A DNA stretch of 64,000 nt from Cellvibrio fontiphilus (GTDB lineage: Bacteria; Pseudomonadota; Gammaproteobacteria; Pseudomonadales; Cellvibrionaceae), in NCBI RefSeq assembly GCF_035317345.1, contig NZ_JAYKTU010000001.1, one strand, 5' to 3'. Below are positions 49,801 to 58,001 of this stretch, in pieces. Position 1 is the first letter of the stretch; every line of letters begins with the position of its first letter. The notes beneath the pieces were generated by a model. That model was not told the origin of the DNA and did no database searches. It saw nothing but the letters and a program-made list of their open reading frames with translations. Made by a program: the position numbers and the translations under genes.

Positions 49801-50583
49801 TTGAGTGACCGCAACAGAAACGATGCAACACTGGATCAGGATGGCGATGGGGTAAATAACCTCATGGAAATCAATTCCGGTCACAACCCCAACCAGGTCA
49901 CTAGCTTCCCGGCCATCGACCTGTTTGATTACTACCCGCTGGGCGACCTGGACTACAGTTTTAGAGATATTGAAGGGGTTATCTCCACCACCCAAGTGCG
50001 CAAATCAGCTACCGCAAATGAATTTGTGATGACCAATAGCAATGGCTACACATCTAACATGGAGCGCCGTGCGGACGGCATCTACCTGAAGTCAGCGACT
50101 TATGGCGGCTCTTTTGAGTATCGTTACAACTACAACAACTGGGTAATAATTCCAAAATCCCTGAAGCTGGGCGAAACACGTGCCAGCAGTGCCAGTATCA
50201 GAGTTGAGTTGAAAGCAGATTCCAGCCAAATTGAGGAGCCGCGCTTTAACCGCAGCGTCCAGTTGATTGAAACCGGCAAACACAATTGGAAGGGTAGAGA
50301 ATACGACTCAGTTACCCTGGAATTCAGCGACTCGCAAATCGGCCCGAATGGCTACAGCTACAGCTACCGTGTTATCTACCTCAAAGGTTTGGGCAGCATC
50401 GGCGATGGCTCGGGTCAGCTGGAAAGCGCTACCCTCACCAACATCGATAAACCCGCACCGGCCAACCCCGGTGGCGGCACTAGTGGCGGCAAGAGTGGCG
50501 GTGGCGGCGGCAGCATTCCGCTGGGTTTGTTAATCGGCCTGCTATTGCTGGCAACTGCTTCACGCCGACAGCGCGCCAGTTAA
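46900..50583 (+). CDS. GlyGly-CTERM surface protein with thrombospondin type 3 repeats
   Basis: 1227 residues from the ATG at 46900, preceded by GGAG; the GTG at 46885 is an alternative. A signal peptide (LLFCLIFLLAGNLAHA) leads to a propeller-like region of about 600 residues. Then calcium-binding Asp-rich repeats of TSP3 type (NLPDGDSDGKNDLQDNC, DNDGSGDACDEDDDNDGL) occur at about 605-690 and 830-1000, with a jelly-roll-like insert between. The C-terminus is a Gly-rich spacer, a membrane helix (IPLGLLIGLLLLATA) and RRQR: the GlyGly-CTERM signal that is cut by rhombosortase and leads to the cell surface or export. Function unknown; adhesion or substrate capture is possible. Confidence 0.88.
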   Translation: MHSLLKGITGSVRLLFCLIFLLAGNLAHALHVDTQVVGDKAYFLFSAPNKIAIYDMAQQSQGADITLSKIPTAFAIEANTAYIAYHRELRTLNLSTGNSEFVRNSSTDIIRIVPLGDYLYVTETDGTVSVINKQGFALLQSWSTWYSSGRAQVGSSVNKAIYTRSEGISPSDINKFIIANDGQISNAIDSPYHGDYPNASRLFLNQSQSKVYDSAGIVYFAADLTYAGSLAGSVDDLTFSGDNPIVLRNTRLTLFNASNIEQGVIDLSAKPDLIAAHGDRVFTFTLSTSGVTASSVDISGFDLPEPGEPVDPTGLAYTPEVVVSDAQDLVYLVDRESLSVFRWSRSQQKYLTSWPLLSAPTWASYSTAHQRLYLAYADGKITYISSAAATPKEVHFSSLPSTPRGLLAADNYLFATDASGAWATHYSFGANGNLLDSKDWAYIGQQYVWNPVTKRVYLHRDDTSPNDLVWRELDTSTGMLGGDGDSPYHGSTINTRYPLVVSSDGEYILNGAGQILSAYTGTLLNALSNSINSGVWIGSRLITISSQNNLQFWGNNFSLDSNFPLTDATSAGLFNLNGRLVIVKQTTSGPVFADYDINNLPDGDSDGKNDLQDNCVNAANADQADYDNDGSGDACDEDDDNDGLADSVELTLGLNPRNAADADGDLDGDGFSNRVETLLNSDPKNAGSVPNALAFYSQNFEQGWPTGFYNAAGKLPWTVQSGGVGGNGYMLQSTPFSSASQSSEVSFTSLFEAGQLSLKFKFNGNNYYVYKFEVLVDGNVRYDSYGQSDWNSMNLELTPGVHTISFRVSASYLWGNEGQVSFSIDNLIFDKDDDGDGYANSVDNCPALYNWWQTDNDKDGIGDECDNDPYGKDTDGDGYGDVRDNCPNAANPDQADKDTDSIGDVCDPTDNRPADTDGDGTYDMWDNCPLIANADQANLDWDGRGDVCDEDVDGDGIKGTDEARYSFLSDRNRNDATLDQDGDGVNNLMEINSGHNPNQVTSFPAIDLFDYYPLGDLDYSFRDIEGVISTTQVRKSATANEFVMTNSNGYTSNMERRADGIYLKSATYGGSFEYRYNYNNWVIIPKSLKLGETRASSASIRVELKADSSQIEEPRFNRSVQLIETGKHNWKGREYDSVTLEFSDSQIGPNGYSYSYRVIYLKGLGSIGDGSGQLESATLTNIDKPAPANPGGGTSGGKSGGGGGSIPLGLLIGLLLLATASRRQRAS

Positions 50584-50594
50584 ACCCTTTCACG

Positions 50595-50627
50595 GTTACA
50601 AACCGCGCGCCCTGTGCGGTTTGTAAC
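50595..50627 (+). terminator. Hairpin behind the GlyGly-CTERM gene
   Basis: A perfect 12-bp stem (50595-50606 with 50616-50627) with a 9-nt loop begins 12 bp past the stop codon. No U-run follows, so factor-independent termination is uncertain. Confidence 0.5.
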
Positions 50628-50793
50628 ACTTCTCGTGTGCTTTCATTTCAGTTGTTAATTTCTGTCGCCCTGTTTTGCAGCCACATATTGCCAAGCTGTC
50701 AGCGCAGGCGTAGATTCAGCTCTCCGCTCTGGCGTTTCTGAAGTGCAGCACTAGCCTGCGCTCCGCTGTAGATGTTGTCCCCGGGCAGGAAAA

Positions 50794-50805
50794 AATAACA
50801 ATAAC
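50794..50805 (+). promoter_or_regulatory. AATAACNATAAC motif upstream of pectate lyase
   Basis: AATAACAATAAC followed by ACTG lies about 104 bp before the pectate lyase ATG. The same 12-mer is found upstream of the amylase gene at 58214-58225 (then TCTG), and a one-base variant at 58378-58389. A shared leader or regulator site for secreted carbohydrate enzymes is inferred. Confidence 0.45.
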
Positions 50806-50908
50806 ACTGCATAAATGTTCTGGACTCGCTGTAACTCCCCAGATTGCAAAAATGGCAACTCGGTCAATCCGTCCTGTTTATTCCAATAACTAAGACGAGA
50901 TTGTAACT

Positions 50909-52384
50909 ATGTTAAACAAACACTCTATTAGCCTGGCGATGGCCGCACTGGGCCTGGCCGCTAGCAGTTCCGTATTGGCTGCAGCTACCGGTGGTTTCTC
51001 CACCACCGATGGCGGCAATGTCTCGGGCGCGCGCAGCTTTAACGCCTCCACCCACACCCAAATGCAACAAATTATTGAAGACGCCAAAGCTGGCGGCTAC
51101 CCGGTCATCATCACCTACACCGGCAATGAAGATGCATTAATTAACCAAATGATTCGCGACCACACAGTGGACTCCTCGGGCAATTGCCCCAACCCGCGCT
51201 GGAGCGAGGCCTACCGCAAGGTGGAAATCAAGGAATCCACCCAGGGTGTCACCATTCAGGGCGCCAATGGTTCCTCGGCTAACTTCGGCATAGTGATTAA
51301 CAAATCCAGCAACGTGATTGTGCGCAATATGAAAATTGGTGCACTCGCCGGTGCCTCCAACGATGCCGATATGATTCGTATCGACAGCGGCGTAAACGTA
51401 TGGATCGATCACAACGAATTGTTTGCAGTTAACAACGAGTGTAAGGGCTCACCGGATGGCGACCTGACCTTTGAAAGTGCGATTGATATTAAAAAGGAAT
51501 CGCAAAACATTACGGTGTCCTACAACATTATTCGCGACAGTAAAAAAGTCGGGCTGGATGGTTCCAGCAGCAGCGATATCGGCGGCGGTCGCAAAATCAC
51601 CTTCCACCACAACATCTATCGCAACGTAGGCGCGCGCCTCCCGCTGCAGCGCGGCGGCTGGACGCACATGTACAACAACCTCTATGACGGCATCACCAGT
51701 TCGGGCATTAACGTGCGCCAGAACGGCTATGCGCTGATCGAAAGCAACTGGTTCCAGAATGCGGTGAACCCGGTGACCTGCCGTTTTGATAGCAGCAACT
51801 GCGGCAAGTGGGATTTGCGCAACAACAACATCCGCAACCCCGGTGACTTTGCGACTTACAACATCACCTGGACCAGCGGCGGCACCATCGACGCCATCAA
51901 CTGGACCACCACCGCGCCCTTCCCGATTAGCATTCCCTACAGCTATTCACCCGTTACCCCCCAGTGTGTAAAAGATCGCCTCGCGCAATATGCCGGCGTG
52001 GGTAAAAACGGCGCACAACTGACCGCCAGTGCCTGTGGCAACAGCACTTCATCTCCCGCCAGCTCAACACCAGCCGTTTCTTCCTCCAGCCGCTCATCCA
52101 GTTCTGTAGCATCAGTGGTAGCCTCCTCAAGCAGAGCAGCAACATCCAGTGCGAGCGGTGCACCGGTATTGAGCGGCACAGGCGACTACCCAAGCGGTTT
52201 CTCCAAATGCGCTGATCTGGGCGGCACCTGCTCCGTCACCTCCGGCGACGGCTGGGTAGCTTTTGGTCGCAAAGGCAGCTGGGTACTGAAGAAAGTCTCG
52301 GTACCCGGCTCCATCGCCTGCACCGTTTCAGCATTTGGTTCAGACCCAGGCGGCAACCCTAACAAGTGCTCTTACAAACGCTAA
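50909..52384 (+). CDS. Secreted pectate lyase, PL1 family, with poly-Ser linker
   Basis: 491 residues with a signal peptide (MAALGLAASSSVLAAA). The parallel beta-helix catalytic part (about 30-370) has VWIDHNE for calcium binding, LPLQRGGWTHMYNNLYDG with the catalytic Arg, and many Asn-ladder positions. A linker of about 45 residues rich in Ser, Ala and Thr follows, then a module of about 57 residues (CADLGGTC ... CTVSAFGSDPGGNPNKCSY) with four Cys and two Trp that I do not recognise as a named CBM, although such ends are common on Cellvibrio enzymes. It cleaves polygalacturonate by elimination outside the cell. A strong terminator follows. Confidence 0.94.
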   Translation: MLNKHSISLAMAALGLAASSSVLAAATGGFSTTDGGNVSGARSFNASTHTQMQQIIEDAKAGGYPVIITYTGNEDALINQMIRDHTVDSSGNCPNPRWSEAYRKVEIKESTQGVTIQGANGSSANFGIVINKSSNVIVRNMKIGALAGASNDADMIRIDSGVNVWIDHNELFAVNNECKGSPDGDLTFESAIDIKKESQNITVSYNIIRDSKKVGLDGSSSSDIGGGRKITFHHNIYRNVGARLPLQRGGWTHMYNNLYDGITSSGINVRQNGYALIESNWFQNAVNPVTCRFDSSNCGKWDLRNNNIRNPGDFATYNITWTSGGTIDAINWTTTAPFPISIPYSYSPVTPQCVKDRLAQYAGVGKNGAQLTASACGNSTSSPASSTPAVSSSSRSSSSVASVVASSSRAATSSASGAPVLSGTGDYPSGFSKCADLGGTCSVTSGDGWVAFGRKGSWVLKKVSVPGSIACTVSAFGSDPGGNPNKCSYKR

Positions 52385-52387
52385 TTA

Positions 52388-52440
52388 TTTTTTAGCGCGC
52401 TAAAAACAAAAAACCGATCTCACAAGGATCGGTTTTTTGT
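52388..52440 (+). terminator. Terminator of the pectate lyase gene
   Basis: A 14-bp perfect stem (52406-52419 with 52427-52440) with a 7-nt loop ends in a T-run. It is preceded by the palindrome TTTTAGCGCGCTAAAA (52390-52405). The A-run on its left lets it end the minus-strand PaiB-like gene as well. Confidence 0.92.
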
Positions 52441-52460
52441 TTGGATAGGGTGAAAGAGGT

Positions 52461-53090
52461 TTATTTCCTGCCTAATGTTTGGAAGATTTTTTCTGCCATT
52501 TTATGTCCTTGTTTTTTTAAACCCTTGGCGATACCAGCCCGGTTCTCCAGAGATTGATTTTGGCTTAGTTTAAATTTTCCCACCACTTCATTCACCACAA
52601 CTTCAAAGCCTACGATTGCCGGAAGCAATTTCTCAATGTACTCCGCAGGTGCATCGGAAACCGCCCAGGGATGCTGCAATTCATTCTCCTGTTGGGTGGT
52701 TAAATTATTCAGCAGCTCTAATTTCCAGCAGGGCTCGTGAATGAATTCAATACGACCTTTCACATGCACAGCTGAGTAATTCCACGTTGGAACAACTTTG
52801 CCATCGGTTTTTTTTGATGGCATCCAGCTTGGTGTAATATAAGCGTTACACCCTTGAAATATCAGCAAGGCCTCTTGCAACCCAAGGATATTTTTCCAAA
52901 GGGGATTGGCACTGGCAATATGACCTTGCACGCAAACCTTGCGCGAGTTTTGAGTATTTAAATAAACTGGAAGGTGGTCAGCATTTAAACCAGTTTCAGT
53001 GTTGGTTACCAGGAGCGCAAAAGGATTGCTCCTGATAAATTCGTACAACTGGTTGTTATCAGACTCGGCAAAATGTTTAGGTATGTACAC
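52461..53090 (-). CDS. PaiB-family FMN-binding negative regulator
   Basis: 209 residues from a GTG at 53090, with AAGGAG about 12 bases upstream. The FMN-binding split-barrel proteins of the PaiB family begin MYIPKHF and contain NADHLPVYLN and HIASANPLWK, as here (ETGLNADHLPVYLN, GHIASANPLWKNI), and VPTWNYSAVHVKG near the middle. Family members are called transcriptional repressors of protease genes but probably are flavin-binding enzymes. It ends at the pectate lyase terminator and lies 30 bp behind a small ABM-like gene on the same strand. Confidence 0.9.
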   Translation of the reverse strand: MYIPKHFAESDNNQLYEFIRSNPFALLVTNTETGLNADHLPVYLNTQNSRKVCVQGHIASANPLWKNILGLQEALLIFQGCNAYITPSWMPSKKTDGKVVPTWNYSAVHVKGRIEFIHEPCWKLELLNNLTTQQENELQHPWAVSDAPAEYIEKLLPAIVGFEVVVNEVVGKFKLSQNQSLENRAGIAKGLKKQGHKMAEKIFQTLGRK

Positions 53091-53120
53091 AGGTTATTTC
53101 ACTCCTTCGGTACGTGTTTT

Positions 53121-53450
53121 TTATTTATTACTTTTTTGCACTGGCAAGACACCAAACTCAGTATTGCCGTAAGTTTTTAGCACCTGCGAAATCACAACCT
53201 GATAACCATCAAGCCATTTCTCCTGCGCCGCTTTAGCTTGTAGATGCAGAGGGTGTTGCATCAGTTCACGCAGAGCTTCCATGGATTCCCAATAGTACAC
53301 GTTGGATACAAACCCACTCTCAGGATTTTCCCAAGTCTCCTCACCCAAGTAACCGGGTATGGATTTAGCGGCATCGGCTATCGCCTTATCCAGAACATAA
53401 AATTCTTCATCAAATTGCTTTTTTAAAAAAATAAAAGTGGATGAATACAT
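53121..53450 (-). CDS. ABM-superfamily (dimeric alpha-beta barrel) protein
   Basis: 109 residues. The pattern of strand, helix, strand with SIPGYLGEETW and VYYWESMEALRELMQHPLHL is typical of antibiotic-biosynthesis-monooxygenase-like dimeric barrels. Such proteins include haem-degrading enzymes and many of unknown job. It is cytosolic and lies just ahead of the PaiB-like gene, in the same operon. No haem-ligand residue can be named with confidence. Confidence 0.7.
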   Translation of the reverse strand: MYSSTFIFLKKQFDEEFYVLDKAIADAAKSIPGYLGEETWENPESGFVSNVYYWESMEALRELMQHPLHLQAKAAQEKWLDGYQVVISQVLKTYGNTEFGVLPVQKSNK

Positions 53451-53508
53451 CTGATATTTGTACCTTTGAATGGTTAATAATGATTAAAACCATAATTTAT
53501 GGATGAAA

Positions 53509-54342
53509 TCAAATCCCCCAAACCGCCTCGAGCATTGAGAAACCTTTAGGATCGTAGGATTTTAACTCTGTGCGATTGAATGGATAATAATCGCCGCCCA
53601 CAAAATAAATTGCAGATAGTTCGGCAAAGTATTCTTTTTCATTCGTGGAAGCGTAAGCGGGCTTTAATAGTTTTCCGTTTATATCTTTTTGCGAAAGGTA
53701 AAGGCCGCTTTGTCTGGATGAAAACCACGCTTGTTTGAGTAAAGGGTAGTTGTTGGGCCAGTCCTCGTAATGCCAGGCATGAGCCAGTTCATGCACCATC
53801 ACTTTGTTAACCCATAAATCAGAAAGCCAAAGAAAATTTTCAAGGTTGTAGATAACAATTGAATGTGCCCATCTTTTATCTCCCAGAAGAAGATGCGCAT
53901 CGCCACTCACCGGAAAATATCTGAGGCCATTATCCTCGCCACCTAATGCTGCGGTTGGGCCGAGCATGATGTAAAAGCTGACCTTTTTTAAATAACTATG
54001 GCTTGATTTTGGTATTTTTGAAAATACATAGTCCAGCGATTTATTCAGCCTTTTGACTGCCAAGTCCATGTTGGACTTATCTTTTTCACTCTCAGGTAGC
54101 TCTATAAAAATCTGATAAGCTGAACTTTTGTTTTCGTATTGTCTTTGCGGGTAACGATAATTTACCCGCGTGTCTTTAGGTATATTAACTTCAATATTTT
54201 TAATTTCTGTATCACATTTATTTTTATCATCTGTAAAAATAGTTTTCCCTTGTTTTATACAGGAAAATATTTCCGCGCTTACCGGTACTGAAATGAACAC
54301 CGCAATGATCAGTGCAGATATCAATAATTTAAATGCATCCAT
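53509..54342 (-). CDS. Exported HExxH metallopeptidase-like protein
   Basis: 277 residues with a signal peptide (LISALIIAVFISVPVSA). The N-terminus (AEIFSCIKQGKTIFTDDKNKC) looks like a DUF4124-type small domain with two Cys. The second half holds the zinc motif HELAHAWHYEDW and a later Glu in NEKEYFAELSAIYF, the layout of gluzincin-like peptidases. The rest is of no family I recognise. No strong ribosome site lies before the ATG. A secreted zinc peptidase is likely, with unknown substrate. The base composition is AT-richer than the neighbours, which suggests transfer. Confidence 0.7.
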   Translation of the reverse strand: MDAFKLLISALIIAVFISVPVSAEIFSCIKQGKTIFTDDKNKCDTEIKNIEVNIPKDTRVNYRYPQRQYENKSSAYQIFIELPESEKDKSNMDLAVKRLNKSLDYVFSKIPKSSHSYLKKVSFYIMLGPTAALGGEDNGLRYFPVSGDAHLLLGDKRWAHSIVIYNLENFLWLSDLWVNKVMVHELAHAWHYEDWPNNYPLLKQAWFSSRQSGLYLSQKDINGKLLKPAYASTNEKEYFAELSAIYFVGGDYYPFNRTELKSYDPKGFSMLEAVWGI

Positions 54343-54613
54343 GTTAGTTATCGCCTAAAAATATTTATAAACATCCTGATAACACAAAACCAGTATTTCC
54401 CCCTGTTATACACCGGTTAACCTCGGAGTACCTCATGTTGAGCAGGCGTCAGAATATAGGCTGGGCGAACAAGCGACCAGCGCTTTTTAGGTTGCCAATT
54501 CGGGCGGAGCCTTTTATTGGCAGGCCTCCACAGCACCAGATTGGAACAACGGTCAACTCAGGTCTACAGTTAATATCTAGTCACTCAGCGATGCAATAAA
54601 TAAGGAGCGGGTT

Positions 54614-56125
54614 ATGTTGGTGAATATTTCGGTCCCCAAACGTTTGGGGGGTGGGTTTGCGCTGGTAACACTGACGTTTTTGGCGCTGCTGGTGTTTGTG
54701 GCTTATGCCTTTCACACCGAGCACGCAACGACCAAGTTGATTTTGAATAACTATGTGCCGGGCACCAGTACCCTGTACTCCGCCGACCGGGATTTGCAGC
54801 AGGCATTGGTGGCGGAGCGCACGCTGATTGCCACCGACCCGGCGAGTGAACAATTCAAAACCCTGCTGGGCGAACACGCGGAAAACAAACAGCAGGCCCG
54901 CGACCGGGTGGACAAGTTTTTTAGTTTGATTGAGGACACCAAACTCAGTGAATTGCGCAACAACTATACCGGGCTGCGCGATACCTGGGAGGCAAGTACC
55001 GATCAGGTAGTGGCTATGGTGCAACAGCCAGATGCCGAATCGCGCCGCCAGGCATTGGAGTTGAGCACCGGCAAAGCCGCTGCGGATTTTGAGGCGATGC
55101 GCAATGAGTTGGATTTAATGCAGGAGCGATTGGAACAAATACTGGCGGCGAAACAGGAATCGGCCATTGCCAACTTCCAAACCACCTCCATGACCATGCT
55201 AGTGATGGCGTCCATCGGCGTATTGCTGGCAATTGGTTTGTCTGTCGCCCTGTTCCGCAGCATTACCACACCGCTGCAAATTGTGGCGAACGCCGTGCGC
55301 CAGCTGGCAGAAGGCAATTTAACGTTTCGCAGCCGGAGCGAACGGCGCGATGAGTTTGGCCAGTTATTGAATGCGATGAATGAATCCATGGAGCGTTTGT
55401 CGCGCACCGTGACCGATATTTTAAATACCTCCGATGCACTCACTAACGCCTCATCGCAGGTATCGGCCACCACCCAAAGTTTGAGTCAGGCCACCACTGA
55501 ACAGGCCAGCAGTGTGGAGGAGATCTCTGCCTCGCTGGAACAGATTTCCAGTTCCGTAAAACAAAATGCCGACAATGCACGAGTCACTGATGGGATTGCT
55601 GCTAAAGCCTCGCAACAGGCGGGTGAAAGCGGGGCAACTGTCGCCAAAACCGTAGAGGCTATGCGCCAGATCGCCGAGAAAGTCGCCATCATTGACGATA
55701 TTGCCTACCAAACCAATTTGCTCGCCTTAAACGCAGCGATTGAAGCGGGGCGCGCCGGTGAGCACGGGCGCGGGTTTGCGGTGGTGGCGAGTGAGGTGCG
55801 CAAACTGGCCGAGCGCAGCCGGATCGCGGCGCAGGAGATTGATGAGCTGACCGCCGGCAATGTGCGCCTGGCAGAACGCGCCGGTGAGCTATTGAAAGAT
55901 ATGGTGCCAGCGATTACCAAAACCTCGGATTTGGTACAGGAAATTTCCGCCAGCTCAATGGAACAATCCACGGGTCTGTCGGAGGTGAATTCGGCGATGC
56001 TGCAGATCAACCGGGCCACCCAGCAAAATGCGGCCGCCGCCGAAGAGTTGGCGGCCACCGCCGAACAAACCAACGACCAATCGCAACACCTGCAACAGTT
56101 GATGTCCTTTTTTAAAGTTGCCTAA
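54614..56125 (+). CDS. Methyl-accepting chemotaxis protein
   Basis: 503 residues. The first membrane helix spans about 14-32 and the second about 190-212, with a helical periplasmic four-helix-bundle sensor (4HB-MCP) between. A HAMP domain follows (SITTPLQIVANAVRQLAEGN), and the signalling tip is IAYQTNLLALNAAIEAGRAGEHGRGFAVVASEVRKLAERS, given here as an idea of its location (about 375-415). There is no C-terminal pentapeptide tether. AGGAG precedes the ATG. The ligand is unknown. It is not adjacent to any che cluster. Confidence 0.95.
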   Translation: MLVNISVPKRLGGGFALVTLTFLALLVFVAYAFHTEHATTKLILNNYVPGTSTLYSADRDLQQALVAERTLIATDPASEQFKTLLGEHAENKQQARDRVDKFFSLIEDTKLSELRNNYTGLRDTWEASTDQVVAMVQQPDAESRRQALELSTGKAAADFEAMRNELDLMQERLEQILAAKQESAIANFQTTSMTMLVMASIGVLLAIGLSVALFRSITTPLQIVANAVRQLAEGNLTFRSRSERRDEFGQLLNAMNESMERLSRTVTDILNTSDALTNASSQVSATTQSLSQATTEQASSVEEISASLEQISSSVKQNADNARVTDGIAAKASQQAGESGATVAKTVEAMRQIAEKVAIIDDIAYQTNLLALNAAIEAGRAGEHGRGFAVVASEVRKLAERSRIAAQEIDELTAGNVRLAERAGELLKDMVPAITKTSDLVQEISASSMEQSTGLSEVNSAMLQINRATQQNAAAAEELAATAEQTNDQSQHLQQLMSFFKVA

Positions 56126-56281
56126 CCTCACCACTGCCCGGTGTATAGCGCACCGGGCATATCATCACCCGACAAATCCCCGCACGCCCCTGCAGTGAGC
56201 CATGCCCGCATTGCCAGAAGCGCTCGCACGGCGGCATTATGGCCACCCATTTCTGCCCCCAGTGTTAAACAAGGTTGCCCT

Positions 56282-57274
56282 ATGACCAGTGCCCCGCACC
56301 ATAAAACCTGCCATCACCCGATTATCAATGCCGCTAACCCCTTGGCCGAAAAAAATACCCGGCGCGCGGTGATACTCACAGCGATCATGATGGTGTTGGA
56401 AATCGCGGGTGGCTGGTATTACAACTCCATGGCGCTGCTGGCCGATGGCTGGCACATGAGTTCCCACGTGGTGGCGCTGGGTCTGGCACTTTTTGCCTAT
56501 GTGATGGCGCGCCGTCTGGCGCAGGATGGCCGCTTCAGTTTTGGCACCTGGAAGATTGAAGTGCTGGGCGCTTATACCAGTGCGATTTTATTGTTGCTGG
56601 TCGCCGTGACCATGCTTTACCACTCCGGCGAGCGTTTACTTAACCCGAGTGAAATTCATTACAACGAAGCTATAGCCCTGGCGACCCTGGGACTGGCGGT
56701 AAATTTGATCTGCGCCTGGTGGCTGAAAGACGGGCATCATCACCATCACAGCCATGACCATCACCACAATCACAATCACGATCACGATCACGATCACGAT
56801 CACGATCACGATCACGATCACGATCACGATCACGATCACCAGCATCATGGCCATGAGGATCTGAATTTACGCGCGGCTTATATGCATGTGGTTGCCGATG
56901 CGGCCACGTCGGTGTTGGCAATTATTGCGCTCTTTGGCGGCAAACTCTGGGGCGCCGATTGGTTGGACCCGGTGATGGGTATTGTGGGCGGGCTCTTGGT
57001 GGGCAACTGGGCGCTGGGTTTGTTGCGCAGCAGCAGCCGCGCGCTGTTGGATGCGGAAATGGACGCGCCGGTGGTGGAGGAAATTCGCGCGGTAATTGCA
57101 CAGAGCCCGGTGCCGGCGCAAATCCGCGATTTGCATGTCTGGAGGGTAGGGCGCGATCAATACGCCTGTGTGGTCGCACTGAGCACCAGCACCGCTACCG
57201 GCGCCGATTTTTTTAAACAACAACTCGCCGTCCATGAAGAGTTAGTGCATATCAGCATAGAACTGCACTCTTGA
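56282..57274 (+). CDS. CDF-family zinc/cation exporter with His-Asp loop
   Basis: 330 residues from the ATG at 56282, preceded by AAGG; the longer frame from 56141 has no ribosome site. Six membrane helices are present, with the metal-site sequence ADGWHMSSH in helix 2 and HVVADAATSVLA in helix 5. Between helices 4 and 5 lies a cytosolic loop that is nearly all His, Asp and Asn, including ten His-Asp pairs coded by an exact CACGAT tandem. Such loops bind zinc. The family exports Zn, Co or Cd out of the cytosol in exchange for protons. Confidence 0.95.
   Translation: MTSAPHHKTCHHPIINAANPLAEKNTRRAVILTAIMMVLEIAGGWYYNSMALLADGWHMSSHVVALGLALFAYVMARRLAQDGRFSFGTWKIEVLGAYTSAILLLLVAVTMLYHSGERLLNPSEIHYNEAIALATLGLAVNLICAWWLKDGHHHHHSHDHHHNHNHDHDHDHDHDHDHDHDHDHDHQHHGHEDLNLRAAYMHVVADAATSVLAIIALFGGKLWGADWLDPVMGIVGGLLVGNWALGLLRSSSRALLDAEMDAPVVEEIRAVIAQSPVPAQIRDLHVWRVGRDQYACVVALSTSTATGADFFKQQLAVHEELVHISIELHS
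56777..56839 (+). repeat. Tandem CACGAT hexamer repeat inside the CDF gene
   Basis: Ten exact copies of CACGAT (56777-56836) and a partial copy, coding for His-Asp pairs. Near-perfect DNA identity with no codon drift suggests recent slippage and probable length change between strains, always in frame because the unit is 6 bp. Confidence 0.95.
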
Positions 57275-57289
57275 TCGCCACAAGCGTTT

Positions 57290-57967
57290 TTAATTGACCT
57301 CTATCGCCTGTTGAAAGGTTTTTTTACCGCGCAGGTAACGTTTTAAACAATTGGGATCAGCAAAGGCTTCCTGCAGTGCGGTAGTAAAGTCGTACACCCG
57401 CGCATCCAGCCCCCGATGTTCAATCGCCGCTTCAAACCCTTGCGAGTGAGCGTCCGCTGCAATCGCCAGGGTTTCCACCATGCCGGTTGCTATATCCATA
57501 TTGGCAGGGTCGGCAAAAGAGGCTTCACAAGCGCTGGCATCGGTCGCGTGAAAATTGCGGCAGCGATAGGGCCGCACCGGGTAGGCGCTGCACTGGTTGT
57601 CCTGCAGCAGTGGGCATTTGAGGTTGGTAGTGAGCTGCTGCTCGGGTGTCATGTTACGAATCAGCACCGCATTGTGTTCCACTTCCTGCAAAATTTTTTC
57701 TCCCAGCGCGCGCGTCAGGTGTTTTTGCAAGTAATCGTGAATGTTCAACACCTCATGGGCGCGCACCTCCACTTTGTAATAACAGCAAAACGCACAACCG
57801 GCACGACACGCCGGTTTGGTGGGCGTTTCATCAATCGTTTTGGCGATGAGTTTGTCGTAGCGGTTGAGCGATTTATTCAATGCCGATTGAAACTGTTTTG
57901 CGCTGGATAAGTCGCGCCCAGCCAATTGGAATTCCTGTTGTGCAGTCTGTTGGAAGAAATCATTCAT
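57290..57967 (-). CDS. YkgJ-family cysteine cluster protein
   Basis: 225 residues. The metal-binding Cys set is visible as CRAGCAFCCYYKVEV (about 55-70) and CPLLQDNQCSAYPVRPYRCRNF (CPLL..C..YP.RP..CR), typical of YkgJ/zinc- or iron-chelating cluster proteins. The N-terminal 40 residues form a charged helix. It has no signal peptide. Its role is unknown; a metal-dependent oxidoreductase or chaperone has been proposed for the family. It is convergent with the CDF gene, 15 bp apart. Confidence 0.9.
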   Translation of the reverse strand: MNDFFQQTAQQEFQLAGRDLSSAKQFQSALNKSLNRYDKLIAKTIDETPTKPACRAGCAFCCYYKVEVRAHEVLNIHDYLQKHLTRALGEKILQEVEHNAVLIRNMTPEQQLTTNLKCPLLQDNQCSAYPVRPYRCRNFHATDASACEASFADPANMDIATGMVETLAIAADAHSQGFEAAIEHRGLDARVYDFTTALQEAFADPNCLKRYLRGKKTFQQAIEVN

Positions 57968-58001
57968 AAAACGCTACTTGATAAACAAAAAAGTGAAAAA
58001 G

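Larger units (their letters stand above)
50584..50908. other. Intergenic region upstream of the pectate lyase
   Basis: These 325 bp hold the hairpin after the GlyGly-CTERM gene (50595-50627) and the AATAACAATAAC motif (50794-50805), each listed separately. I found no further gene. Confidence 0.45.

Noticed and set aside
49288..49995. 235-codon minus-strand frame in the TSP3 repeat region, rich in Ile and Val
   Set aside because: Antisense of Asp codons (GAT/GAC) yields Ile and Val; it looks like a membrane protein only by chance.
56777..56839. Could the tandem be a CRISPR array or origin iteron
   Set aside because: Units are 6 bp without spacers and lie in frame inside a metal exporter gene.
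56636..56921. Minus-strand frames with Val-Ile or Asp-Arg repeats opposite the CDF gene
   Set aside because: They are readings of the CACGAT tandem in other frames.
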